DNA of 26,738 bases, taken from a virus. The notes below the pieces were generated by a model that was not told the origin of the DNA, made no database searches, and saw nothing but the letters and a program-made list of their open reading frames with translations. Positions 6,828 to 13,790 of the stretch are shown one piece after another. A program made the translations under genes and the position numbers. Numbering within the stretch: position 1 is the first letter of the stretch; the number at the start of each line of letters is the position of its first letter. The stretch spans positions 1 to 26,738 of the IMG/VR virus record IMGVR_UViG_3300031227_000346; one strand, written 5' to 3'.

Positions 6828-9237
6828 TGCTACAGCGTTGATCTGCGGTCAGCCGTGGCGGTGGACTCCACATACTTACGCCCAACACGTAACAAGTGAT
6901 AAGTGGATACCATTCAAGGCGCAGGTGTTTGCGGGGAACGCGATAGCACGTGCGATAGCAAGTGGGCGGGGGAGAGTGATAATCAACTGGCCGCCGAGAA
7001 ATGGGAAAAGTTTCCTTGTCAGTAAATGGACACCGCTTTGGTTTTTGGATAACATGCCTAATCGCAATGTAATACTTACCGCGTATGAAGCGGGGCTTGC
7101 TGCAGAGTGGGGTCGCAAATGTCGAAATGAGATTGAGCGGAACCAGCGAATACGCATAACACTTAGTAGGGACAGTTCTGCAGCACATCGATGGAATACG
7201 CCCCAAGGCGGTGGTATGATAACTGCAGGTGTCGGCGGGCCGGTAACAGGGCATGGCGGGGATCTGATAATCGTAGACGACCCGTTGAAAAACTGGCAGG
7301 ATGCGTATAGTTTCATAGTTCGTAACCGGACAATCGAGTGGTTCAATTCAACGCTGTATAGCCGCTGCGAACCCAACGCTACTATCATCATAGTCATGCA
7401 ACGCTGGCACGAAGAAGATCTAACCGGCTATCTAATCAACGAGCATCCTGACGATTGGCAGGTGATACGTTTCCCCGCACTTGCTGAAGAAAACGATGCA
7501 CTTGGCCGGGTGGAAGGCGATCCGCTTTGTCCACGGCGGTATACACGGGAAGCCATGCTTGCTATACGAAGCGCATGCCCGCAAGAGGTATGGGAGAGCA
7601 TGTACCAGCAATGTCCGGGTTCAGTAGGTATTGGCCGGGTTTATGGTAATTTTACCGATGCAAACATAGATATAAATGCTACATTGCGAGATGATTTACC
7701 ATTGCAGATAGCATTGGATTTCAACGTTAGGCCCGGTATGCACTTGGAAATCGGGCAGTATGATAATAAAAAAGATGAATTTGTTATTGCAGACGAGATA
7801 CACGAGCCGCGTATGCACGCGCGTGCTGCTGCCGAAGCGTTTGTCGAATGGGTAAAAGCACAGGGTGGTTATCGCTGGCCTGACGAATTGCATATATTCG
7901 GTGACGCATCAGGGCAAAGTGAATGGACTGGTACTGGTGAGACAGACTATCAGATCGTCAAACAAGTATTGAAACGCGAGGGCATTAAGTATAGAATCCG
8001 TGTACCGAAGGCTAACCCTGGCATCAAGGATAGTATGAATGCTTTCAACGACGCTTTGTGCGATATTGACGGACATAGGCATTATCGTGTGCATCCAAGA
8101 TGCAAGAGGTTGCTCGCAGATTTTAAGAACCTTAAGACGGACGAGAATGGCTTAATAGATAAGCATGTCAATGCCTTGAGCCATGCCTGTCTTATTGCAG
8201 AGACAATGATCGCTACTGATAAGGGCGATATTCCTATTGAAAAGATTAAATCTGGCATGAAGGTATTGACGCGCAAGGGATATAAAAAAGTTTTATGGAG
8301 CGGAATAGCTTTTGAAAATGCCGATATTATTACAGTAAATTTATCTAATGGGAAAAAAATTAGTGGTACAAAAAATCATCCAATTTGGGTAAAAGATATT
8401 GGATTTGTACCCTTGGAATTGTTAAAATCCGGTAACGTTCTGTATCCAATAGAAAGGATTTTAACATGCAAAAAGAAACAATCGTCTACAAAAACCACAG
8501 ATATTCACGGTATCCGCAAGCAAAGCAATTTTCAGACAGGTCTTATTTCAAAGCAGGATCATATGGTTACTTACACAGACATATATGGTTCGACCATTTT
8601 GGGCCAATTCCCGATGGGTATTATATCCACCACAAAGACAAGAACCCTGCTAACAATACTATTGAAAATCTGGAATGTCTTACTGCTGCAGGACACGCCG
8701 CCAAACATCCGCTCTCTCCTGCTCGCCTTGTGCAATTGCGGAAACAATTACATTCCACTCGACACCTTGCGGCAATATGGCACAGATCGCCCGAAGGAAG
8801 AAAATGGCATCGGGAACACGCTAAAAAGACTTCTTTCGGCAAAGGTATATCAATCGACAAAAAGTGTATCTATTGCGGAAAAACATTCCCCAGCATACAA
8901 GGCCGCAAAGCCAATGTGTATTGTTCACTCAACTGTCGATGTGCTGCCCGACGCAAATCAGGAATTGATAACGAGACAAGAACATGTGAATACTGTGGTA
9001 AGAAATTCGTTATCAATCGTTACCGAAAACCAACATGCTGTTCCCGTTCATGTGGAAAGCGTCTCTCGTGGAAACGAAAGAAAACAGCCAGTATATGATA
9101 TTACTGTAGAGGGATCGCATGAGTTTTTTGCAAATGGAATTCTGGCGCATAATTCAGACGCTTGTCGGTATCACGTTTTTTATCTTCGTCCGATGAAATT
9201 GATAACAAGTGAACCAGCAGGTGAATTTAACATATAG
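6796..9237 (+). CDS. terL: Large terminase with in-frame intein
   Basis: The ATG at 6796 (MVMETLQP) is chosen because upstream in-frame codons lie deep inside the small-terminase gene; 6802 is an alternative start. The precursor has 813 residues and is 491 after removal of the intein. ATPase: Walker A PPRNGKS (66-72) and Walker B LIIVDD (157-162). The RNase H-like nuclease has acidic residues in IALDFNV (D308) and FGDASG (D370) and the final Asp in SDACRYH just after the intein. The intein interrupts LSHA/SDAC, a conserved nuclease-domain position, so splicing is needed for an active enzyme. The enzyme cuts concatemeric DNA and pumps it into the prohead through the portal encoded next. Its frame remains open through the whole overlapping HNH gene. 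Confidence 0.93.
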   Translation: MVMETLQPTNDATALICGQPWRWTPHTYAQHVTSDKWIPFKAQVFAGNAIARAIASGRGRVIINWPPRNGKSFLVSKWTPLWFLDNMPNRNVILTAYEAGLAAEWGRKCRNEIERNQRIRITLSRDSSAAHRWNTPQGGGMITAGVGGPVTGHGGDLIIVDDPLKNWQDAYSFIVRNRTIEWFNSTLYSRCEPNATIIIVMQRWHEEDLTGYLINEHPDDWQVIRFPALAEENDALGRVEGDPLCPRRYTREAMLAIRSACPQEVWESMYQQCPGSVGIGRVYGNFTDANIDINATLRDDLPLQIALDFNVRPGMHLEIGQYDNKKDEFVIADEIHEPRMHARAAAEAFVEWVKAQGGYRWPDELHIFGDASGQSEWTGTGETDYQIVKQVLKREGIKYRIRVPKANPGIKDSMNAFNDALCDIDGHRHYRVHPRCKRLLADFKNLKTDENGLIDKHVNALSHACLIAETMIATDKGDIPIEKIKSGMKVLTRKGYKKVLWSGIAFENADIITVNLSNGKKISGTKNHPIWVKDIGFVPLELLKSGNVLYPIERILTCKKKQSSTKTTDIHGIRKQSNFQTGLISKQDHMVTYTDIYGSTILGQFPMGIISTTKTRTLLTILLKIWNVLLLQDTPPNIRSLLLALCNCGNNYIPLDTLRQYGTDRPKEENGIGNTLKRLLSAKVYQSTKSVSIAEKHSPAYKAAKPMCIVHSTVDVLPDANQELITRQEHVNTVVRNSLSIVTENQHAVPVHVESVSRGNERKQPVYDITVEGSHEFFANGILAHNSDACRYHVFYLRPMKLITSEPAGEFNI
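8453..8458 (+). promoter_or_regulatory. Ribosome binding site for the nested HNH gene
   Basis: AAAGGA, seven bases before the ATG at 8466, lies inside the intein coding sequence. It marks independent translation of the out-of-frame HNH gene. Confidence 0.65.
8466..9098 (+). CDS. HNH homing endonuclease nested out of frame in the intein
   Basis: A 210-residue protein read in the -1 frame relative to terminase/intein. The HNH core is at residues about 34-72: YLHRHIWFDHFGPIPDG, then the His pair and Asp of IHHKDKN, then N-T-I-E-N-L. Two zinc-knuckle regions follow (CIYCG with YCSLNC at 134-157; CEYCG with CCSRSCG at 174-197). This layout is typical of phage HNH homing enzymes that cut intein- or intron-free alleles and drive spread of their host element. 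It has its own ATG and AAAGGA site. It stops (TGA 9096-9098) two codons into the DNA for intein block F. A C-AAA-AAG stretch at 8469-8475 could also allow -1 slippage into this frame. Confidence 0.88.
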   Translation: MQKETIVYKNHRYSRYPQAKQFSDRSYFKAGSYGYLHRHIWFDHFGPIPDGYYIHHKDKNPANNTIENLECLTAAGHAAKHPLSPARLVQLRKQLHSTRHLAAIWHRSPEGRKWHREHAKKTSFGKGISIDKKCIYCGKTFPSIQGRKANVYCSLNCRCAARRKSGIDNETRTCEYCGKKFVINRYRKPTCCSRSCGKRLSWKRKKTASI

Positions 9238-9246
9238 GAGTTTGTA

Positions 9247-10623
9247 ATGCCGATATTTAGGAAAAAGCCAAAGGTGGGCGAAGAGACTCGCATCCAAAGC
9301 ACAGATGACGGGATAGCCGGGGTAGCTACTGCTCTTACTGGAATGGATGGCTACGGCCCTGCATCACCGGGAACTTACAGCACGTACAGGAAGATGCGAG
9401 AACAGCCCACTATCGCACTTGCCAGAACTATCGCTACCGTACCGATCCGCGTCGCTACATGGTCGATAGAGGCTAATGACGGCGTTCCTGAAGAACGTGT
9501 AGAATTCATTAGGCAACAAGTTGAAAGTTTCTGGCCTGGTATCATTTATAACATCCCGTTTTCACTTGACTACGGGTTCCAATCGTTTGAAAAGGTTTGG
9601 GTTGTTGACAACGGTCGATATGTATACTCAAAGATTAAGCCGCTACTCCCCGATTATACTAAGGTTATGATCGACAAGGCAACTGGTACGTTTGCTGGCC
9701 TGAAACAACACGATGTGGAGATAGGTGCGGAGAAGGCCTTTTGGTTTACTTATGATGGTGAGGCAGGAAATTTCTATGGCCGGTCACGACATGAGAATAT
9801 ACGGGCAAACGCATGGCAGCCTTGGCTGGATACAGCGAAACAAATGGCCCAGTACGGGGCAAAGACCGCCGGTGTTATTCCGATAATCGAATATCCTACT
9901 GGTGAGAGTAAAGATGCTACTGGCGCTGTCAGGAGCAATTTCGAGCTTGCCAAGAAGGTTATCGAAAACCTTAGCCAAGCCAAAGGCATCGCTATGCCTA
10001 ACCAGTTCAAGAGATTCGCCGAGGATTTAATGGCTAAGGGCATAAGCCTGAAAGATATGGAGGCGTGGGTAATCTCATTCCTTGAACCCAAGGGTCAGCA
10101 TGGCGGTGATTTCGTAAACATGCTGAAGTATTATGATTCGCAATTAATGAGGGGCTGGCTTGTCCCCGAGCGGGCTGCGATTGAGGGTACGTTCGGCACG
10201 AAGGCTGAGGCGGAGACACACGGGGACTTAGCAATGGCAGTCGCGATGCTGCTGTATGAAGATATCCTCCGAAACGTCAACTGGTATTTGATTAACCCTT
10301 TACTCAAGTATAATTTTGGGTACGATGCGGAAAATACCATATATCTGTCCCGTGCGGGCATGGCTCCAGAACAGCAGGCGTTCTTCCGTGATCTGCTTGG
10401 CAAGACGCTATCTAATCCTGCGAACATAGATCTGTTGGTCAAGTGGCTTGATATCGATACTATGCTTGATTCAGCCGGGTTACCTAAGGCTTCCGAGACA
10501 GTCGATATTGACGAGATAGGCCCACGGCCTGATGATAAAAAAGAAGAAGTTCCCGCGTCAATGACCAAGATCGTGCGCAACATATATAGGAAAACAAATG
10601 CCAGCATCGCAAAAAGCACGTAA
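9247..10623 (+). CDS. Portal protein, DUF935 (Mu gp29-like)
   Basis: ATG at 9247, with AGGAG nine bases upstream. The 458-residue product has the DUF935 layout: N-terminal REQPTIALARTIATVPI, then SLDYGFQSFEKVW, a middle segment ending FYGRSR, AMPNQFKRF and GGDFVNMLKYYDSQ, and a late SRAGMAPEQQAFFRD. DUF935 proteins are the dodecameric portals of Mu-like phages: they nucleate head assembly, form the DNA channel and bind the terminase encoded just upstream. The C-terminus (DDKKEEVP) is charged and flexible. The 3' end overlaps the next gene by 26 bases. Confidence 0.88.
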   Translation: MPIFRKKPKVGEETRIQSTDDGIAGVATALTGMDGYGPASPGTYSTYRKMREQPTIALARTIATVPIRVATWSIEANDGVPEERVEFIRQQVESFWPGIIYNIPFSLDYGFQSFEKVWVVDNGRYVYSKIKPLLPDYTKVMIDKATGTFAGLKQHDVEIGAEKAFWFTYDGEAGNFYGRSRHENIRANAWQPWLDTAKQMAQYGAKTAGVIPIIEYPTGESKDATGAVRSNFELAKKVIENLSQAKGIAMPNQFKRFAEDLMAKGISLKDMEAWVISFLEPKGQHGGDFVNMLKYYDSQLMRGWLVPERAAIEGTFGTKAEAETHGDLAMAVAMLLYEDILRNVNWYLINPLLKYNFGYDAENTIYLSRAGMAPEQQAFFRDLLGKTLSNPANIDLLVKWLDIDTMLDSAGLPKASETVDIDEIGPRPDDKKEEVPASMTKIVRNIYRKTNASIAKST

Positions 10624-11521
10624 GGCCGCACTTATCCACAACCGCGACAGGCGGAAGCTGGATGTCATAGCAATGCGCAGCCTCCCGGCAATCGCCCGCA
10701 AGATTAAATTGGCTGCCATGCGAGCGTTTGAGCGTGGACATGATATAAACACTGCAATCGACACGGCTTTCGAGAATCTAGCACCATTACTCACAGATGC
10801 AGCAGTCGCGGCCCACCTGACAGGCAGGCTTCGTACAATCAGGGGTACAACCTCACACATGGCTGAAATGAGGAAAGCTGCAGGCCCTTATGACGAGGCC
10901 GTAGGATTCCTTCAGAAGCGAATGGTCTTAACAGACGAGGAAATAGCCGTTATCGCAGAGAAGTACGCTCCTGAAGCCGTACAGGTAACCAGAACCGCTT
11001 CTGCAGCGGTAGAAGCAAAGGCATCTAAGGCTATCGGGAAGATAATCGAAGAGGGTCAGCATGGGCCTGAGGCAGTACAAACCCTTCGGGCATCGCTTGA
11101 TTCTGCTGGAATAGCTACGGATAAGCCGTATTTGCTGGAAACGCTTGTCAGGACACAGATACAGGTAGCGTATTCAGCCGGGCAGTGGAATGCCAATCAA
11201 GACCCGGTAATTGATGATATGCTGTGGGGATATGAGTATGTTACCGCTGGTGATGACCGGGTGAGGCCGAACCATGATGCTTTGGATGGTGTACGATTGC
11301 CGAAAGACGATCCGATGTGGTCTGAGATATTCCCGCCGAATGGAACGAGTTGCAGGTGCGATGCACTTGAGATTTACAAAGACGAGACTGAACTTGCAAC
11401 CTCAAATGCGCCACTAGCTGAGGTTGAAGTTGATGGCGTGATGGTTAAGCCCGGCCCTGACGTGGGTTGGAATTTCAATCCCGGCATGATAAATCAGGAC
11501 ACGATTGGGCCGATAGGTTAA
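10598..11521 (+). CDS. Minor head protein, Mu F-like
   Basis: ATG at 10598 within the portal gene end, with TAGGAAAA upstream. The 307-residue product carries the Mu F-like C-terminal motif at residues about 218-254: GDDRVRPNHDALDGV, then DPMW, then PPNGTSCRC. The N-terminal half is helical and Ala/Lys rich. In Mu, gpF is a minor head protein needed for head morphogenesis and thought to help DNA entry or portal function. Its stop codon overlaps, tail to tail, the stop of the minus-strand regulator gene (TTAA at 11518-11521). Confidence 0.88.
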   Translation: MPASQKARKAALIHNRDRRKLDVIAMRSLPAIARKIKLAAMRAFERGHDINTAIDTAFENLAPLLTDAAVAAHLTGRLRTIRGTTSHMAEMRKAAGPYDEAVGFLQKRMVLTDEEIAVIAEKYAPEAVQVTRTASAAVEAKASKAIGKIIEEGQHGPEAVQTLRASLDSAGIATDKPYLLETLVRTQIQVAYSAGQWNANQDPVIDDMLWGYEYVTAGDDRVRPNHDALDGVRLPKDDPMWSEIFPPNGTSCRCDALEIYKDETELATSNAPLAEVEVDGVMVKPGPDVGWNFNPGMINQDTIGPIG

Positions 11522-11709
11522 AGCAGATCGGCTTCCTTACATTTCATCGCTTTGGCTATTTTCTTTAATGTCCCACCAGCGGTAGGCAGTCTTTTCCCTG
11601 ACTCATAACTTTGCCATACAGGTTGTGTCCAGCCTATTCGCTCTGCTGCTTGTGCTTGGGTAAGGGCGAGCGCAGAACGGCGGGCTTTAATTTTTCCAGG
11701 CACGCTCAT
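11518..11709 (-). CDS. XRE-family helix-turn-helix regulator (63 aa)
   Basis: ATG at 11709 (minus strand), preceded by GGAAGGGGGGG. The product is one XRE/Cro-type HTH domain: TQAQAAERIGWTQPVWQSYE matches the helix 2-turn-helix 3 core, followed by SGKRLPTAGGTLKKIAKAM. With 63 residues it has no sensor or dimerisation domain, like small Cro-type or antitoxin-type repressors. It is the last gene of a three-gene minus-strand operon and may repress that operon's promoter or the divergent head promoter. Targets are not shown by the sequence. Confidence 0.85.
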   Translation of the reverse strand: MSVPGKIKARRSALALTQAQAAERIGWTQPVWQSYESGKRLPTAGGTLKKIAKAMKCKEADLL

Positions 11710-11744
11710 TTTTTATCCCCCCCTTCCAAAACGGAGCTGTTGAA

Positions 11745-12113
11745 TTAGTTTAGCGTTCTCTTCTTTTGCCTGCTCAAGCTGGTTGCGGCCAGTACACCTA
11801 CAAGTTTGTCAATAATAACTTTACCATCAATACCTATTCCATTCATGATTTTTACAACCGTTTTTACTGCGTCTACCGGGCATAGTTGTCCTACTGCGGC
11901 AAGATTGAGCGTACAAGGCATCGCACCCATTATTTTATTGGCATTAAACCCAGCTAACGCAAAGAAAACCATCGCCTCGGCAACCTCAGCAGCAGAAAAT
12001 ATAGGTGTACGGCCAAGGCCTATCGCCATTTTCCGTAATTGCGACAACTCCTTTTTCGTGGCACAAGTAAACGCCCTTAGACGAGCCATCTCATATTTTA
12101 GGCTCTTTTCCAT
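11745..12113 (-). CDS. Detached tape-measure-protein domain (122 aa), possibly frameshifted
   Basis: ATG at 12113 (minus strand), preceded by GGGAG. Residues about 22-112 closely resemble the conserved core of phage tail tape measure proteins (TIGR01760 type): ELSQLRKMAIGLGRTPIFSA, AAEVAEAMVFFALAGFNANK, and TLNLAAVG with the final KLVGVLAAT. A complete tape measure is many hundreds of residues; here the domain stands alone, in the opposite orientation to the tail genes. The annotated frame ends in a basic tail (SRQKKRTLN). The -1 frame has no start codon but is open from 11808 to a TAA at 11713-11715 and encodes a coiled-coil-like tail (NQLEQAKEENAKLIQQLRF, then GRGG). A -1 frameshift would extend the gene to three bases before the regulator's ATG. 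It may be a pseudogene, a decoy of tail assembly, or a moron of another phage. Confidence 0.7.
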   Translation of the reverse strand: MEKSLKYEMARLRAFTCATKKELSQLRKMAIGLGRTPIFSAAEVAEAMVFFALAGFNANKIMGAMPCTLNLAAVGQLCPVDAVKTVVKIMNGIGIDGKVIIDKLVGVLAATSLSRQKKRTLN

Positions 12114-12114
12114 T

Positions 12115-12345
12115 TCATTTTCTCCCTGCTGGCATTAGCTCCCAATCTGTTTCTTCGATATAGAAACCATGCATAGTACCACATCGGCTACATTTCCTCA
12201 TTATCAGAGTCGCCTCGCTGCCGAAAATATCGCTATGTGTCATATAAATATAATGCCAATAATCAGGATCATCAATAGCTTTTGCAATACAAACAGCGTG
12301 TGGTGAAATTTGAACTGTTCTCACTTTTTTTTCCATTTTCATTTT
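12115..12345 (-). CDS. Small zinc-knuckle-containing protein (76 aa)
   Basis: The start at 12345 (MKMEKKVRTV) is chosen for the CAGGAAAA just upstream; an ATG six bases further in and an in-frame ATG at 12363 are alternatives. The product has HAVCIAKAIDDPDYWHYIYM and later MRKCSRCGTMHGF, a CxxC that with nearby His or Cys could bind one zinc. No family recognised. It is the first gene of the minus-strand operon: its TGA is one base from the ATG of the tape-measure-domain gene, so the two are probably translated together. Confidence 0.65.
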   Translation of the reverse strand, partial: KMKMEKKVRTVQISPHAVCIAKAIDDPDYWHYIYMTHSDIFGSEATLIMRKCSRCGTMHGFYIEETDWELMPAGRK

Positions 12346-12374
12346 TCCTGTAAAAAGTTTCAATCCACACCATC

Positions 12375-12402
12375 ATTATAACCTATCGTCTATATGAGTC
12401 AA
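12375..12402 (-). promoter_or_regulatory. Sigma-70-type promoter for the minus-strand cassette
   Basis: Read on the minus strand: -35 TTGACT (12402-12397), a 16-base spacer, and -10 TATAAT (12380-12375). The -10 is a perfect consensus and the -35 is one mismatch from TTGACA. Transcription would start near 12368 and give a leader of about 23 bases to the ATG at 12345. Confidence 0.8.
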
Positions 12403-12418
12403 GCATATTTACCATTTC

Positions 12419-12447
12419 TTGAAAATTTTTTGTAAGTGGTGAATAAA
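12419..12447 (+). promoter_or_regulatory. Possible promoter for the protease/capsid genes
   Basis: TTGAAA (12419-12424), a 17-base spacer and AATAAA (12442-12447) lie just ahead of the protease gene, back-to-back with the strong minus-strand promoter. The -10 match is modest. A pair of TATCG words 11 bases apart (12448, 12459) and another at 12384 might be operator half-sites for the nearby XRE protein. Confidence 0.35.
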
Positions 12448-12488
12448 TATCGGAGAAGTATCGTAAGAACAATAGAACAGGAGCAAAG

Positions 12489-13778
12489 ATGCCATTACCA
12501 ACAAAACGAGCCAATGAGAAACAAAGCAAATTCATTACCCGTTGTATGGGCGATGCGACAATGGTCAAGGAATATCCCGATTCCAAGCAACGTCGGGCGG
12601 TATGTCAAACCCAGTGGGGAAAAGCTGCATCATTAAAATCACGTGGCGCTCGTGTAGCCGCCGCGTTCTCTGGTGCTGTGTTTGAACCTGCTGGTAGCAT
12701 GGCGATGAACGAACAGGGCCAGCCTGTCCAGCGGTTCCGTAAGGACATGATCCACACGGGGTTATATCGGCATCCATTCCATGAATGGTCGATGGATGTA
12801 ACAAGAGATCGGATGGACAGATGGATAGCTACCTTTGCAGCGATGCGTGGAAACGGTGTCGATGTCGAAGTTGTTGTCGATCACAGCATGGAGGCCGAGG
12901 CTGTCCGTGGTTACCTCGTAGATATGTTCCGTGAAGATGATACGCTTTATGGAATCCACGAACTTATCGGGGAGGACTCGATTAAACTTGCCCAAACGGT
13001 TAAGAATGTATCTGTTCTGATCGAACGTGAATATACAGACGGGAAGGGCAACTCTTACGGTGAGGCTATAACGCATTCCAGCATAGTCCAACAGCCCGTT
13101 GTTCCGGGGCAGGAGGGATTTATTCCAATAGCCGCGTCAAGGGGCGTGAATAGTCCCACCGCGATATTCGTATACTCTATAGATGGTGACAAACAAATGC
13201 AGGAGAAAATTATGGATGCTGAAATGCTAACAAAAATACGCGACATTCTTGGTGCTGGTGATGACATGACTGACGAAAACATGCTGACTCGTCTTGAAGA
13301 GCGGATCAAAGCCGATACTGACAACAAACTAAGCCTTACCGAGGAGCTTACCAAACTCAAGGGCGAAGTTGAAGCACTCAAAGCAAAGGGCAATGCTGCG
13401 AGTAAGATAGACCCCGACATGCTTGACGAACGAGCGGAAACTGCGGAGGAGAAGATTGACGGCCTTGTTGAAAAGGCAAAGATAACCCCCAAGGTCGCCG
13501 CAAGCTTGAAAGATGTCCTTATCGGCAAGCCCGGCGCACGTAGCGCGTATATGCTTAGCCGTAAGGTTTCCGGCACGGACGAATCTATTGCCCGCAAGGT
13601 CGTTAAGGCTTTGGAAGATAACGATTCTGTTGAGTTGGGCGAAAAAACCAAGTCTCAATCAATGGCAATGAGTCGGATAGTGCCTGGAGACGAATTCAAG
13701 CCTGACGAAAAAGAAGTCGAACGCACAGGCAATATCGCAATGGAAGCGTCCGGTCAAATTGAACAAAAGACAAGATAA
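12489..13778 (+). CDS. Prohead protease-scaffold, Mu I-like (429 aa)
   Basis: ATG at 12489 follows ACAGGAG. A short N-terminal domain (KRANEKQSKFITRCMGDATM, then YPDSKQRRAVCQTQW) is of a type found ahead of some phage prohead proteases. The protease region follows, with the likely catalytic His in VVVDHSMEAE (H132), and the candidate nucleophile in ITHSSIVQQPVVPG (S197 or S198). Residues 242-429 are charged, helical and scaffold-like (LTEELTKLKGEVEALKAKG). In Mu, protein I is the maturation protease and its C-terminal part is also made separately as the scaffold. The same arrangement is supported here by a strong internal start (13212). The product would cleave scaffold and head proteins inside the prohead. 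Confidence 0.85.
   Translation: MPLPTKRANEKQSKFITRCMGDATMVKEYPDSKQRRAVCQTQWGKAASLKSRGARVAAAFSGAVFEPAGSMAMNEQGQPVQRFRKDMIHTGLYRHPFHEWSMDVTRDRMDRWIATFAAMRGNGVDVEVVVDHSMEAEAVRGYLVDMFREDDTLYGIHELIGEDSIKLAQTVKNVSVLIEREYTDGKGNSYGEAITHSSIVQQPVVPGQEGFIPIAASRGVNSPTAIFVYSIDGDKQMQEKIMDAEMLTKIRDILGAGDDMTDENMLTRLEERIKADTDNKLSLTEELTKLKGEVEALKAKGNAASKIDPDMLDERAETAEEKIDGLVEKAKITPKVAASLKDVLIGKPGARSAYMLSRKVSGTDESIARKVVKALEDNDSVELGEKTKSQSMAMSRIVPGDEFKPDEKEVERTGNIAMEASGQIEQKTR
13201..13205 (+). promoter_or_regulatory. Internal ribosome binding site for the scaffold
   Basis: AGGAG, six bases before the in-frame ATG at 13212, within the protease gene at the junction between the protease and scaffold regions. Confidence 0.75.
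13212..13778 (+). CDS. Scaffold protein, internal in-frame start (Mu Z-like)
   Basis: This frame is the 3' part of the protease gene, started independently at 13212 by AGGAG with ideal spacing. The 188-residue product (MDAEMLTKIRDILGAGDDM onward) has a coiled-coil segment and a charged C-terminus, as expected of a scaffold that is expelled or degraded after the shell has formed. Nested protease/scaffold genes are established for Mu (I/Z) and lambda (C/Nu3). I infer it here from the ribosome site and the domain boundary. Confidence 0.72.
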   Translation: MDAEMLTKIRDILGAGDDMTDENMLTRLEERIKADTDNKLSLTEELTKLKGEVEALKAKGNAASKIDPDMLDERAETAEEKIDGLVEKAKITPKVAASLKDVLIGKPGARSAYMLSRKVSGTDESIARKVVKALEDNDSVELGEKTKSQSMAMSRIVPGDEFKPDEKEVERTGNIAMEASGQIEQKTR

Positions 13779-13790
13779 GGAGCTATCGAA

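Larger units (their letters stand above)
8188..9153 (+). other. Intein (322 aa) in the large terminase
   Basis: The intein begins with Cys1 (CLIAETMIATDKGDIPIEKI, block A). Block B is GTKNHPIWV with T61 and H64. Blocks F/G run from PVYDITVEG (residue 301) to NGILAHN, with the usual penultimate His and terminal Asn; the first C-extein residue is Ser. These are the residues needed for class 1 protein splicing. The splicing domain is only residues 1-93 plus 301-322, i.e. mini-intein sized. Residues 94-300 show no endonuclease motif in this frame; that DNA codes for an HNH enzyme in another frame. Confidence 0.92.

Noticed and set aside
6760-7397. Minus-strand frames within the terminase
   Set aside because: Shadow frames over the ATPase domain, no motifs.
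13055-13651. Minus-strand 198-codon frame inside the protease/scaffold gene
   Set aside because: Ser-rich mirror of a Glu/Lys-rich coding sequence; opposite to strongly supported genes.
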